Positions 17,293 through 26,030 of a stretch of 64,000 bases of DNA are shown here, piece by piece. Below the pieces are notes generated by a model. That model was not told the DNA's origin, did no database searches, and worked only from the letters and a program-made list of their open reading frames with translations. The translations under genes were made by a program, and so were the position numbers. The DNA is from Arcticibacter pallidicorallinus (lineage in GTDB: Bacteria > Bacteroidota > Bacteroidia > Sphingobacteriales > Sphingobacteriaceae), in assembly GCF_003002875.1 (NCBI RefSeq), contig NZ_PVTH01000010.1, positions 1-64,000 of the forward strand, read 5' to 3'. Numbering within the stretch: position 1 is the first letter of the stretch; the number at the start of each line of letters is the position of its first letter.

Positions 17293-18549
17293 CTAAGAAG
17301 TCAGCTTGGCAATCAACTTGGAGCTCTGTTGCGCACCCTCCTGTAACCTGTCGGAAAAAAAATCTTTCACCTGGTCGAAGTGAGACAGATAACCACTCAT
17401 ATCTCCATATTCAATAATTGAGGCCCATTCTCGTACGGCTGAATGAAATTCCAAATCGTCTGCACGGATACTCTTGTCATATAAAGCCGTTTGTATGGTT
17501 TCTTCCAAAAGATCTGCATTTTTAAACAGATACTCTGCAATACCTAGACGAAGACGAAAGGGAGGAGTCTGACAAATTAGATTTTCATAAGGGTTTACAC
17601 CTATTTGATACCAAGCGTCAACCATAGCCAGTAAGCTTAAGTGCGAGTTTGGCATATAGTCATCAGCCTTTTCAGCCATCTTAAAATCCTTCATTACCTC
17701 GGGATCCAGCGTTATAAAGTCTCGCTCCCCATGAAAGACAAACCTACTGGCAGCTTGTATGCGTTCGCGGAACAGATCCTCCTGCTCACAGATCATCATC
17801 TTAAACAGCTCCGACTCAGACTTGGCATACTGCCTGACCTGCTTGCGGGCAAAGGGATTGAGTATGGCAAGCCCGGCATACACGTGTGCCTTATAGCTGA
17901 ATATGCGCAGGGTTGTCAGGATCTTTACGTTATCAATTCCGTTAGAATAAGCGCCGTGATCCCAGGGATAAAAACCGGCATTTTTCCATGCGGTTCCCAT
18001 ACTTTCAAAACCCATATGCGTTACTGCTTGCGTATCTGCCATAATCTGATCATGCTGCTGATAGTCGGCCACTTCAATGATCTGCGACTCCAAGGCCTGA
18101 AAAACCTCATATGCACGACGGTATGCCTCCTCAGTTGAGCGATGATTAACTACGATAAGCTTCTGTCCTTCCGTGGAAAAAGCCGGACCATGCAGTGAAT
18201 GGCAGGTCACAATATGAACGTCTTCGGGGAGGTACTTTTCAAAAGCAGCGATCTCGGGCGTCTTCACGGAAGTCTGACCAGAAATGATCGACCCATATTT
18301 TACCGAGCTTGCCGTCTGAGCAACCACCTTTCCTATATTGGACGCTTCTACCGAAAACAGGAGAAAATCAGCGACGCGGGCAACATCATTACTTGTTTGA
18401 AGTACGACAACGGATGTATCGCTAAATTGCTCTTTAAGTATTTCGTAGCGCTCAGGGAGATCGCAACCGTAAACTGTGAAGCCGCTGGAAGCCCACTTTC
18501 TGGCGCATACTGAGCCCATATCCCCTAAGCCGATGATACCTATATTCAT
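17293..18549 (-). CDS. Prephenate dehydrogenase of the fungal Tyr1 type
   Basis: Oxidative decarboxylation of prephenate to 4-hydroxyphenylpyruvate in tyrosine synthesis. The 418-aa protein starts with a Rossmann motif GIIGLGDMGSVCARKW (3-18), then SVEASNIGKVV, GQTSVKTPEIAAFEKYLP, HSLHGPAFSTEGQ and MADTQAVTHMGFESMGTAWK. These strings follow the yeast Tyr1 sequence, as I remember it, much more closely than bacterial TyrA, and the length (about 420-450) fits Tyr1. The start at 18549 places the dinucleotide fold at the N-terminus; an in-frame start 102 bases upstream adds an unlikely segment. It is not next to other aromatic amino acid genes. The cofactor (NADP versus NAD) cannot be read with certainty. 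Confidence 0.82.
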   Translation of the reverse strand: MNIGIIGLGDMGSVCARKWASSGFTVYGCDLPERYEILKEQFSDTSVVVLQTSNDVARVADFLLFSVEASNIGKVVAQTASSVKYGSIISGQTSVKTPEIAAFEKYLPEDVHIVTCHSLHGPAFSTEGQKLIVVNHRSTEEAYRRAYEVFQALESQIIEVADYQQHDQIMADTQAVTHMGFESMGTAWKNAGFYPWDHGAYSNGIDNVKILTTLRIFSYKAHVYAGLAILNPFARKQVRQYAKSESELFKMMICEQEDLFRERIQAASRFVFHGERDFITLDPEVMKDFKMAEKADDYMPNSHLSLLAMVDAWYQIGVNPYENLICQTPPFRLRLGIAEYLFKNADLLEETIQTALYDKSIRADDLEFHSAVREWASIIEYGDMSGYLSHFDQVKDFFSDRLQEGAQQSSKLIAKLTS

Positions 18550-18666
18550 AGGGTAAATATATGCATTGATTTCAGATCTTATTTTTACAAGTAAGAACTT
18601 TAGCCTATTATTGCCAATATACCGTATGATTTCGTACCAACACAATTTCACTTAAACACGAATACC

Positions 18667-19281
18667 ATGAAAAAATCCTTTTTTATTAGTTTATCACTAA
18701 CAGGCCTGCTACTATGTGGAGCTTTTAGTCAAACAAATGCACAGGATACCACCAAAGCAGTGAACCAAACCTTAAATATGCAGTATACGGAGATACTGAG
18801 AAAGTCGCGTAACCTGGACGGATACAAGTTGGTGAATCCAAACCGACTCTCCTCCTTCTGGAAAAGCACAGCCGATACCTTAAAGAAGGAAAGAAGAAGT
18901 CTCGCCGAGGCGCGAGCAAAGGTTAGCACCCTAAGCACATCGCTTGAAGGGCTAAAAAGCACACTATCGTCCAGTGAACAGCAACTCACCGAATCAAATG
19001 CAAGGCTTAATCAAGTAAGTTTCCTCGGATTTCCGATGGAAAAAGGAACATATAATCTGGTTATGTGGGGAACAGTAATAGTCCTGGCAATTGCGCTTAC
19101 CATTTGCATTATTCAATCAACCAGAGCGAGAATGGAAGCCCGATATAGGGTGAAACTTTTTGAAGAGCTTTCTGCAGAGTTCCAAACCTACAAAGTGAAA
19201 GCTAACGAACGAGAAAAGAAGCTGGCACGGGAATTACAAGATGAGCGGAATAAGCTCGACGAACTCGGCTACAGAGGATAA
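18667..19281 (+). CDS. Exported single-pass membrane protein with coiled coils, function unknown
   Basis: I do not recognise a functional family. The 204-aa product has a signal peptide (MKKSFFISLSLTGLLLCGAF, cleavage near TNAQ), a periplasmic segment with YKLVNPNRLSSFWKSTADTL, a coiled coil (about 75-115) rich in Leu, Ser and Glu, one transmembrane helix (about 128-150) and a second charged coiled coil at the C-terminus (EREKKLARELQDERNKL). It may be a scaffold linking periplasm and cytoplasm. It is divergent from the prephenate dehydrogenase and ends in its own terminator. Confidence 0.75.
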   Translation: MKKSFFISLSLTGLLLCGAFSQTNAQDTTKAVNQTLNMQYTEILRKSRNLDGYKLVNPNRLSSFWKSTADTLKKERRSLAEARAKVSTLSTSLEGLKSTLSSSEQQLTESNARLNQVSFLGFPMEKGTYNLVMWGTVIVLAIALTICIIQSTRARMEARYRVKLFEELSAEFQTYKVKANEREKKLARELQDERNKLDELGYRG

Positions 19282-19287
19282 TAAAAT

Positions 19288-19322
19288 AAAAAAGGCGGAT
19301 AGTATAACTAACCGCCTTTCTT
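19288..19322. terminator. Bidirectional terminator between the coiled-coil gene and rpsJ
   Basis: AAAGGCGG (19291-19298) pairs with CCGCCTTT (19312-19319), with an A run before and CTT after. It ends the str operon after rpsJ on the minus strand and the convergent gene on the plus strand. Confidence 0.88.
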
Positions 19323-19341
19323 GTTTGGGTACTGTTTGTAC

Positions 19342-19647
19342 TTAAACTTTGATCTCAACTTCAACTCCACTTGGCAATTCAAGTTTCATTAAAGCGTCTA
19401 CAGTCTTTGAATTAGAACTGTAAATGTCAAGAAGTCTCTTGTAAGCACATAATTCAAACTGCTCACGAGCTTTCTTGTTCACGTGCGGTGAACGCAACAC
19501 TGTGAAGATTCTCTTTTCTGTTGGAAGAGGAATCGGACCACTAACTACTGCGCCAGTCGGCTTTACAGTTTTAACGATTTTCTCAGCTGATTTGTCAACG
19601 AGATTGTAATCGTAAGATTTTAATTTAATTCTAATTCTTTGGCTCAT
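19342..19647 (-). CDS. rpsJ: 30S ribosomal protein S10
   Basis: Small-subunit protein of 101 aa, also the NusE antitermination factor. Recognised by [22 protein letters not shown] at the start, [20 protein letters not shown] in the middle loop that packs on NusB/16S rRNA, and [18 protein letters not shown]. It is the last gene of the str operon here; in many bacteria rplC and the rest of the S10 operon follow at once, but here a terminator and an unrelated convergent gene follow. Confidence 0.97.
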   Translation of the reverse strand: MSQRIRIKLKSYDYNLVDKSAEKIVKTVKPTGAVVSGPIPLPTEKRIFTVLRSPHVNKKAREQFELCAYKRLLDIYSSNSKTVDALMKLELPSGVEVEIKV

Positions 19648-19662
19648 CTTATTTGTGTTAAA

Positions 19663-19694
19663 GCCCTGCTTAAGAGCTATTGGTTAAGCAGGGC
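19663..19694 (-). promoter_or_regulatory. Perfect 11-bp hairpin between fusA and rpsJ
   Basis: On the minus strand GCCCTGCTTAA pairs with TTAAGCAGGGC across a 10-nt loop, followed by TTTAAC. It may be a partial terminator, an RNase processing site or a protein-binding leader that sets the rpsJ level relative to fusA. Confidence 0.65.
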
Positions 19695-19706
19695 GATTTT
19701 ATTTTA

Positions 19707-21818
19707 TTAACCGTTATTTTTAGCGCCCTTTACTTTGGCAATAACTTCTTCCTGAACATTACGTGGAGCTTCCGCATAGTGATCGAACTCCATGGTAGAC
19801 GTTGCACGTCCTGAAGTGATCGTACGTAACTGTGTTACATAACCGAACATCTCAGACAAAGGAACATGCGCTTTGATAACTTGAGATCCGGCACGTGAGT
19901 CCATACCTAAAAGCTGGCCACGACGACGGTTCATATCACCAATAACATCACCCATATTCTCTTCTGGAGTAAGGATCTCAACCTTCATGATTGGCTCCAT
20001 CAAAACGGGCTTACACTTCGGCAATGCCTCACGGAATGCTGAACGAGCACAAATTTCAAAAGACAAAGCATCTGAATCGACTGCGTGGAAAGATCCATCG
20101 ATCAAGCGAACTTTCATATCAGGAAGAGGGTATCCAGCTAACACACCATTAGACATGGCTGCAGCAAAACCTTTCTCAACTGAAGGAATAAATTCACGTG
20201 GAATTGAACCACCGGAGATTTCGTTAACGAACTGAAGTCCGCCTTTTTCGAAATCAGCATCGATAGGAGAAATTACCACCTGAATGTCAGCGAACTTACC
20301 ACGACCACCAGTTTGTTTTTTATATGTCTCACGGTGTTGAGTAGTACCTGTAATCGCCTCTTTGTAAGCAACCTGAGGAGCTCCCTGATTAACTTCTACC
20401 TTGAACTCACGCTTTAAACGATCCATCAGGATGTCTAAGTGAAGCTCGCCCATTCCTGAAATTACAGTTTGGCCGGTCTCTTCGTCGGTCTTTACATGGA
20501 ACGTAGGATCTTCCTCAGCTAATTTACCAAGAGCCATACCCAACTTGTCAATATCTGCCTGAGTCTTCGGCTCAATCGCCAAACCAATTACAGGCTCAGG
20601 GAAGTCCATAGACTCAAGAATGATTGGATTCTTTTCGTCGCAAAGTGTATCTCCCGTTTTGATATCCTTAAAACCAACTACCGCAGCAATATCACCCGCA
20701 CCCACATTAGGGATAGGATTCTGCTTATTAGCGTGCATTTGGAAGATACGTGAAATACGTTCCTTATTTTGTGAACGGGTGTTGTAAACATAAGATCCGG
20801 CATCCAGGTTACCTGAATAAACACGGATAAAACATAAACGACCTACGAATGGATCTGTCGCAATCTTAAATGCAAGAGCAGCAAACGGCTCTGTAACATC
20901 TGGCTTACGAACAATCTCCTGCTCTGTGTCAGGGTTTGTTCCTGTGATACCTTCAACGTCCATAGGTGAAGGAAGCAATTCCATCACATAATCCAGCATG
21001 GTCTGAACACCTTTATTTTTGAAAGACGAACCGCAAACCATAGGAACGATCTTAGCATCCAAAGTAGCCTTACGCAGGGCGTCTAATACTTCGCGCTCAG
21101 TGATTGTTTCAGGAGCATCGAAGAATTTCTCCATTAGAGACTCATCGTATTCAGCAACAGCTTCCAACAATTTTTCTCTCCATTCAGCAACTTCCTCTTC
21201 CATGCTTTCCGGAATAGGAACTTCTGTAAAGGTCATACCTTTATCATGCTCATTCCATACAATACCTCTGTTGTTGATCAAATCAACTACTCCAGTAAAT
21301 GCATCTTCTGATCCGATAGGTAACTGCAATGGAACTGCGTGGCTGCCTAACATTTCTCTTACCTGCTTAACAACCTTTAGGAAATCAGCACCTGAACGGT
21401 CCATCTTGTTGACGAATCCAATACGTGGTACATGGTAGTTGTTAGCTAAACGCCAGTTTGTCTCAGATTGAGGCTCAACACCATCAACCGCAGAAAACAA
21501 AAACACCAACCCATCAAGTACTCGTAATGAACGATTTACCTCTACGGTAAAGTCAACGTGTCCCGGTGTATCAATGATGTTCATATGATACTTCTGACCT
21601 CTGTAAGCCCAGTCAACAGTCACCGCTGCAGAAGTGATCGTGATACCACGCTCCTGCTCCTGTGCCATCCAGTCAGTGGTAGCCGACCCTTCGTGAGTCT
21701 CTCCCAACTTGTGGTTAACCCCTGAATAGTAAAGGATACGCTCAGTAGTAGTTGTTTTACCGGCGTCAATATGGGCAGCAATACCTATATTTCTTGTGTA
21801 TTTTAAATCTCTTGCCAT
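19707..21818 (-). CDS. fusA: Elongation factor G
   Basis: Translational GTPase that drives translocation of tRNA and mRNA on the ribosome. The 703-aa length is standard. G1 is [12 protein letters not shown] (residues 15-26), G3 [10 protein letters not shown]4 NKMD. Domain IV and V features include [14 protein letters not shown] and [26 protein letters not shown]. It lies between rpsG and rpsJ, the usual str order, which supports this being the principal EF-G and not a paralogue for recycling. Confidence 0.97.
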   Translation of the reverse strand: MARDLKYTRNIGIAAHIDAGKTTTTERILYYSGVNHKLGETHEGSATTDWMAQEQERGITITSAAVTVDWAYRGQKYHMNIIDTPGHVDFTVEVNRSLRVLDGLVFLFSAVDGVEPQSETNWRLANNYHVPRIGFVNKMDRSGADFLKVVKQVREMLGSHAVPLQLPIGSEDAFTGVVDLINNRGIVWNEHDKGMTFTEVPIPESMEEEVAEWREKLLEAVAEYDESLMEKFFDAPETITEREVLDALRKATLDAKIVPMVCGSSFKNKGVQTMLDYVMELLPSPMDVEGITGTNPDTEQEIVRKPDVTEPFAALAFKIATDPFVGRLCFIRVYSGNLDAGSYVYNTRSQNKERISRIFQMHANKQNPIPNVGAGDIAAVVGFKDIKTGDTLCDEKNPIILESMDFPEPVIGLAIEPKTQADIDKLGMALGKLAEEDPTFHVKTDEETGQTVISGMGELHLDILMDRLKREFKVEVNQGAPQVAYKEAITGTTQHRETYKKQTGGRGKFADIQVVISPIDADFEKGGLQFVNEISGGSIPREFIPSVEKGFAAAMSNGVLAGYPLPDMKVRLIDGSFHAVDSDALSFEICARSAFREALPKCKPVLMEPIMKVEILTPEENMGDVIGDMNRRRGQLLGMDSRAGSQVIKAHVPLSEMFGYVTQLRTITSGRATSTMEFDHYAEAPRNVQEEVIAKVKGAKNNG

Positions 21819-21845
21819 TTTATTGTTTGTGATTCTCTATGACCC

Positions 21846-21913
21846 AAAAAAGATTACATTGATTTCAAAACTCGTATCCCTCAATGTAATCTTCTTTAAA
21901 TCTATGTAATCTT
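21846..21913 (-). promoter_or_regulatory. Attenuator-like structure between rpsG and fusA with two competing 5' arms
   Basis: On the minus strand AAGATTACATTGA (21862-21850 reversed: arm at 21881-21893) pairs perfectly over 13 bp with TCAATGTAATCTT (complement of 21850-21862), directly followed by a run of T, a terminator-like form. A second copy of the 5' arm, AAGATTACATAGA (21901-21913, one mismatch), precedes it and could pair with the same 3' arm. Two mutually exclusive hairpins suggest control of read-through into fusA. The effect is inference. Confidence 0.55.
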
Positions 21914-21917
21914 TATA

Positions 21918-22385
21918 TTAGAAACGGAAGTGTGAAAACGCCTTGTTAGCCTCAGCCATTTTGTGCGTATCTTCTTTCTTCTTCACTGCAGCACCTTCAC
22001 CTTTAGAAGCAGAGATGATCTCTCCTGCTAATTTCTCCATCATGGTCTTTTCACCACGACGACGAGAGTAAAGGATTAACCACTTCATTCCTAAAGCAAT
22101 CTTACGTTCAGCACGAACTTCTGTAGGAACCTGGAAGTTAGCACCACCTACACGGCGAGATTTAACCTCTACAGCAGGCATTACATTATTCAAAGCTTTT
22201 TTCCATGCTTCAAGACCACTTTCATTCGTTCTTTTTTCAACTAACTCAACAGCATCGTAAAAGATAGAATAAGCAACTGATTTCTTTCCGTCGTACATCA
22301 TGTTATTTACGAAACGGGTTACCATCACGTCATTAAACTTCGGATCAGGCAGGATAATTCTCTTTTTTGGTTTTGACTTTCTCAT
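21918..22385 (-). CDS. rpsG: 30S ribosomal protein S7
   Basis: Primary 16S rRNA-binding protein that nucleates head assembly of the small subunit; 155 aa. Recognised by [17 protein letters not shown] at the start, [40 protein letters not shown] and [20 protein letters not shown]. It begins 18 nt after the rpsL stop in the str operon. Confidence 0.97.
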   Translation of the reverse strand: MRKSKPKKRIILPDPKFNDVMVTRFVNNMMYDGKKSVAYSIFYDAVELVEKRTNESGLEAWKKALNNVMPAVEVKSRRVGGANFQVPTEVRAERKIALGMKWLILYSRRRGEKTMMEKLAGEIISASKGEGAAVKKKEDTHKMAEANKAFSHFRF

Positions 22386-22403
22386 TTATATATCCTCCTT
22401 TGC

Positions 22404-22817
22404 TTATTTCTTTTTACCCTTTGCTGGTGCTGCCGCTGCCTGTCCTGGCTTTGGACGCTTAGTACCATATTTAGAACGACGCTGATTTCTTCCGGCTACA
22501 CCTGAAGTATCAAGTGCTCCACGGATGATGTGATAACGTACACCTGGTAAATCTTTAACACGACCTCCTCTGATCAATACGATAGAGTGCTCCTGCAAGT
22601 TGTGTCCTTCTCCTGGAATGTAAGCATTCACTTCTTTTCCATTTGTTAAGCGAACACGCGCAACTTTACGCATTGCTGAGTTTGGTTTTTTAGGGGTAGT
22701 AGTGTATACACGGGTACACACGCCTCTTCGCTGTGGACAGCTGTCCAACGCTGGGGATTTACTCTTATCCTCCAGAGCTACTCTACCTTTCCTAACTAAT
22801 TGTTGAATAGTAGGCAT
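22404..22817 (-). CDS. rpsL: 30S ribosomal protein S12
   Basis: Decoding-centre protein of the small subunit, 137 aa, first gene of the str operon. It contains [13 protein letters not shown] and [13 protein letters not shown]. The lysines equivalent to E. coli Lys42 and Lys87 are present, so no known streptomycin-resistance substitution is seen at these positions. The C-terminus is extended by an Ala/Lys-rich tail ([14 protein letters not shown]), a difference from E. coli. Confidence 0.97.
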   Translation of the reverse strand: MPTIQQLVRKGRVALEDKSKSPALDSCPQRRGVCTRVYTTTPKKPNSAMRKVARVRLTNGKEVNAYIPGEGHNLQEHSIVLIRGGRVKDLPGVRYHIIRGALDTSGVAGRNQRRSKYGTKRPKPGQAAAAPAKGKKK

Positions 22818-22873
22818 TTACGTTTTTTGTTTTTAAATTAATTTGCTTTACTCTTTTCTCCTAAAAAGGAATG

Positions 22874-22902
22874 CAAAGGTAGTAAGTTTTTTTGATTATC
22901 AA
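22874..22902 (-). promoter_or_regulatory. Promoter of the str operon
   Basis: Minus strand TTG, an 18-nt spacer and TACCTTTG (22874-22881). The transcript would begin near 22868, giving a leader of about 50 nt before rpsL. The spacer is one base shorter than the common range. Confidence 0.65.
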
Positions 22903-22925
22903 GGGGTTGAGAATAGAAATTCAAC

Positions 22926-24914
22926 CTAATTCTTAACCTTCCAAACATTATTATCGGTATTTACATCCGGCAAACTCTGATCAGGGTCTATGGTGACTGA
23001 TGCTACGTCTTCATTTGTGGGATATTGAAAAGTCCAGCTTTTGTTCCGCTTCCATATCTCCACGGGAAGCTGCACTCTGGAAACACTACCGCTTTTTAAC
23101 TTGATGTCAACAACAACCGGCATGACCATCTTTTGCAGATTCGCCACTGTGATCAGCACGCCGTTCGCCGGATCATTTTTTACGTAACTAACTCCGGTAA
23201 CCGCCTGATCCAGCTTCCAGTTGTTAAAAAACCACCCGCGCCAGAACCAGGAAAGGTCCTCGCCGCTCACATTTTCCATTGTCCTGAAGAAATCATCTGG
23301 TGTCGGATGCTTATACGCCCAACGTTCTATATAGGCTTTGAAAGCCCGATCGAAGCGCTCAGGGCCTAACACATTCTCCCGAAGTAAGGATAGTGCGATA
23401 GCTGGTTTATAGTAAGACAAATAAGCGGTATTTCTTTCTTTCATATTATCCGCGGTGGTTGCTACCGCCTCCATAGAAGGATCCATGATCAGTGACGTCC
23501 ACTTTCTCATATTCCGTGTCCCCTTGTCGTACTCGCCTTTGTTAAACGCCGCGGTCGACAGCTCGTTGATAAAGGTATTCAGCCCTTCATCCATCCAGGG
23601 ATGAAGGCGTTCATTTGATCCTACTATCATAGGGAACCAGATATGCCCGAATTCATGATCCGTAACTCCCCATAAGGCACTCCCCCTGGCATTGCTTCCA
23701 CAAAAAACGATGCCTGGATATTCCATCCCACCAACATTGCTGGCGACATTAATAGCCGTCGGATAGGGATATTCAGTCCATTTTGCTGAATAGTATTCAA
23801 TAGAAGCTTTTATGTATTCTGTAGAACGTCCCCAGGCTAACTTACCTGCCGACTCTGCCGGATAAGCAGATATCGCCATCGACGTCCTCCCTTCCTGAAG
23901 ATTTATCCTTGCTGCATCAATCAAAAATGATGATGATGATGCCCAGGCCACATCCCGCGTATTCTCCATCTTGAACCGCCAGGTTTTTGTCCCCTCTACC
24001 GGCCGCGACGCATTCCTTGCATCCTTTTCTGAGCGGATCACAACAGTCTCATCACTACGCTTCGCCGCTGCCCATGCTTTCTGCTGATCCGGAGAATAAA
24101 CTTCCTCCGGATTCAGCAACTCTCCCGAGCAGACAACAACGTGATTGGCAGGGACAGTAATATTCATATTAAAGTTTCCGTACTCGAGATAGAACTCGGC
24201 GGGCCCCAGATAAGGCGTGGTATTCCATCCCAAAATATCATCATAGACACACATGCGCGGATACCACTGCGCAATAGAAAACACTTTTCCGTTCAAAGTT
24301 TCCAGAATACCCATCCTGTCGGACCCGTAATCAGGTATCGTAAAAGAGAACTCAATCTTCAGCTTCAGACTACCGCCGCCGGCCTTCAACGGTTCCGGAA
24401 GCATCAGTTGCATGCGCGTATCGTCAATCATGCAATTAAGCTCCGTCTCTTTCCCGCTTTCATCAACCAGCTTCGCGAACTTGATCGCATATCCGCCATC
24501 AAATTGCTGACCTTTATTCCCACTTCTGCTTCCCGTCAACGGAACCGTGTTAAGTCCCCGCGACCCCTGCTTGTAAAGGTTCTGATCTAGCTGAAGCCAG
24601 AGAAACTCCAGGTCATCCGGACTGTTATTGGTATACGTCAGCAACTCCGTCCCGCTAACGGTCTTAAGCTTCTCATCCAAGGCCACATCAATATGGTAAT
24701 CAGCGCGATTTTGCCAGTAAGCATGTCCGGGCTTGCCCGAAGCCGACCGATATTGATTCCCTGTACGCGTATAGACCGATCCGCCAAAGGTCTCGGTGTA
24801 ATTGTAGCTGCCAGGACTTTTATCGCCGTCAAAATAACTTTCCGACTGCTGGGCGTCAGCAACAAATGAACACCAAAGAAGAGAAAAAGAAACTAGAAAA
24901 CTTTTTAAATACAT
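22926..24914 (-). CDS. Secreted M1 family zinc metallopeptidase
   Basis: A 662-aa exported peptidase of the aminopeptidase N fold. A signal peptide (MYLKSFLVSFSLLWCSFVADA) precedes an N-terminal beta domain. The catalytic zinc site is HEFGHIWF (HExxH) with the third ligand Glu in WMDEGLNTFINE about 18 residues on. The substrate-anchoring GxMEN motif appears as the variant GGMEYPG, so classical aminopeptidase specificity is uncertain. The C-terminus (about 570-662) is a small beta domain with no obvious type IX sorting signal. Related Bacteroidota proteins are simply annotated as M1 peptidases. It follows the str operon in the same direction but has its own region upstream. Confidence 0.88.
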   Translation of the reverse strand: MYLKSFLVSFSLLWCSFVADAQQSESYFDGDKSPGSYNYTETFGGSVYTRTGNQYRSASGKPGHAYWQNRADYHIDVALDEKLKTVSGTELLTYTNNSPDDLEFLWLQLDQNLYKQGSRGLNTVPLTGSRSGNKGQQFDGGYAIKFAKLVDESGKETELNCMIDDTRMQLMLPEPLKAGGGSLKLKIEFSFTIPDYGSDRMGILETLNGKVFSIAQWYPRMCVYDDILGWNTTPYLGPAEFYLEYGNFNMNITVPANHVVVCSGELLNPEEVYSPDQQKAWAAAKRSDETVVIRSEKDARNASRPVEGTKTWRFKMENTRDVAWASSSSFLIDAARINLQEGRTSMAISAYPAESAGKLAWGRSTEYIKASIEYYSAKWTEYPYPTAINVASNVGGMEYPGIVFCGSNARGSALWGVTDHEFGHIWFPMIVGSNERLHPWMDEGLNTFINELSTAAFNKGEYDKGTRNMRKWTSLIMDPSMEAVATTADNMKERNTAYLSYYKPAIALSLLRENVLGPERFDRAFKAYIERWAYKHPTPDDFFRTMENVSGEDLSWFWRGWFFNNWKLDQAVTGVSYVKNDPANGVLITVANLQKMVMPVVVDIKLKSGSVSRVQLPVEIWKRNKSWTFQYPTNEDVASVTIDPDQSLPDVNTDNNVWKVKN

Positions 24915-24995
24915 AGAATATATACTTCTGACATCTTAAGCCAACAACAAACAAACCCTGATGAAACAGATATCAGTAATGAACAGAATAAAAAT

Positions 24996-25346
24996 TTACA
25001 CACTGAAGACCTCAGCATATCTGCCCTCATCAAAACCCAGGAGAACCTTATCGCCTGTTTCTACAACCGGCCGTTTGATGATACTCGTCTTTTCCGTCAG
25101 AACCGTGAAGGCCGATTTTGCATCAATAACGCCAGCCTGAACCTGCTGATCGAGCTGCTTCCAGGTTGTCCCCCTCTTATTAACAAGCGACTCCCAACCA
25201 ACTGCATCCGACCATGCAAGCAGTTTTTCTTCCGTAACGCCCCATTTTTTAAAATCATGAAACTCATAAGAAACATGGTGCCTATCCAGCCAATCCAACG
25301 CTTTTTTTACCGTACTGCAATTCTTTATACCATATACCTTAACCAT
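24996..25346 (-). CDS. Spx/ArsC-family thioredoxin-fold protein (YffB-like)
   Basis: A 116-aa protein with the arsenate-reductase-like fold. It has YGIKNCSTVKKALDWL at residues 5-20 with a single redox Cys10 in a C-x-x-V setting instead of the CxxC of Spx, as in the YffB/ArsC-like subgroup. VSYEFHDFKKWGVTEEKLLAW and KRPVVETGDKVLLGFDEGRY also match that subgroup. There is no sign of arsenic resistance genes nearby, so an arsenate reductase role is not supported. It follows pth by two bases and is likely cotranscribed with it. Confidence 0.85.
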   Translation of the reverse strand: MVKVYGIKNCSTVKKALDWLDRHHVSYEFHDFKKWGVTEEKLLAWSDAVGWESLVNKRGTTWKQLDQQVQAGVIDAKSAFTVLTEKTSIIKRPVVETGDKVLLGFDEGRYAEVFSV

Positions 25347-25348
25347 AT

Positions 25349-25912
25349 TTATTTATTAAAACGAGTCATTGTTAATTCAGCCCCTACCGTCACAAAACTT
25401 TCTATCATCTCTATAGAACGATCAATCAGCTCCGGTAGTGCAGGCGTTTCATCATCATCAAAGCCACTCAGCACATAGTCAACCTGCCGACCCTTTGGGT
25501 AATTGTCCGAAATCCCGAAGCGGAGTCGCGCATAATTATTAGAACCTCCCAGCACCGACTCAATACTCTTTAATCCGTTATGACCCGCGCTGCTCCCTTT
25601 CGGTTTGATTCTCACCTTGCCAAACGGTATAGCCAGATCATCAACCAGCACCAGCACATTCTCAATCGGAACTTTCAGCTCCTGCATCCAGTAATTAAGG
25701 GCTTTTCCGCTCAGGTTCATGTAGGTTGTAGGTTTAATCACAGCGACCTTCCTTCCTTTGAACCCGAATTCGGTATAATAAGCCAGGCGGAGATTCATAA
25801 AACTCACTTCCGCTTTCTTGGCAAGAGCATCTGCGATCATAAAACCAATATTATGGCGCGTATCTGCATATTCGTGGCCAATATTTCCAAGACCTACAAT
25901 CAGGTATTTCAT
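25349..25912 (-). CDS. pth: Peptidyl-tRNA hydrolase
   Basis: Releases tRNA from prematurely dropped peptidyl-tRNA. The 187-aa product starts MKYLIVGLGNIGHEYADTRH, with the catalytic His in TRHNIGFM (about residue 20), TYMNLSGKAL and the LVDDLAIPFGKVRIKPKGSS then AGHNGLKS segment. The ATG at 25912 was chosen over the preceding TTG. Its promoter overlaps the rplY terminator. Pairing with rplY and prs upstream is common in bacteria. Confidence 0.95.
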   Translation of the reverse strand: MKYLIVGLGNIGHEYADTRHNIGFMIADALAKKAEVSFMNLRLAYYTEFGFKGRKVAVIKPTTYMNLSGKALNYWMQELKVPIENVLVLVDDLAIPFGKVRIKPKGSSAGHNGLKSIESVLGGSNNYARLRFGISDNYPKGRQVDYVLSGFDDDETPALPELIDRSIEMIESFVTVGAELTMTRFNK

Positions 25913-25946
25913 CAATATTTACTTTTAATCCAGTGGTGTTTGCCGA

Positions 25947-25978
25947 CAAAAATATAGCAAAACTCCTATAAAAAGCAA
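25947..25978 (-). promoter_or_regulatory. Promoter of pth, overlapping the rplY terminator
   Basis: Minus strand TTG-N21-TATTTTTG (-7 box at 25947-25954, TTG at 25976-25978). The upstream element sits on the edge of the rplY terminator stem, so termination and initiation are stacked within about 60 bases. Confidence 0.6.
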
Positions 25979-26008
25979 AAGAGGTCACCTAAATAGGTAA
26001 CCTCTTTT
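25977..26008 (-). terminator. Terminator after rplY
   Basis: AAAAGAGGT and ACCTCTTTT form a stem that extends through CACCT/AGGT-like pairs; on the minus strand it ends in a T run. It separates rplY from pth. Confidence 0.85.
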
Positions 26009-26030
26009 ATAAATTCAAAGAAGAAAGAGA

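Noticed and set aside
17641-18138. 165-codon open frame on the plus strand inside the prephenate dehydrogenase gene
   Set aside because: Antisense shadow of conserved coding sequence.
24996-25346. Arsenate reductase (arsC) call for the Spx-like protein
   Set aside because: No arsenic genes nearby and the subgroup pattern is YffB-like; only the fold is supported.
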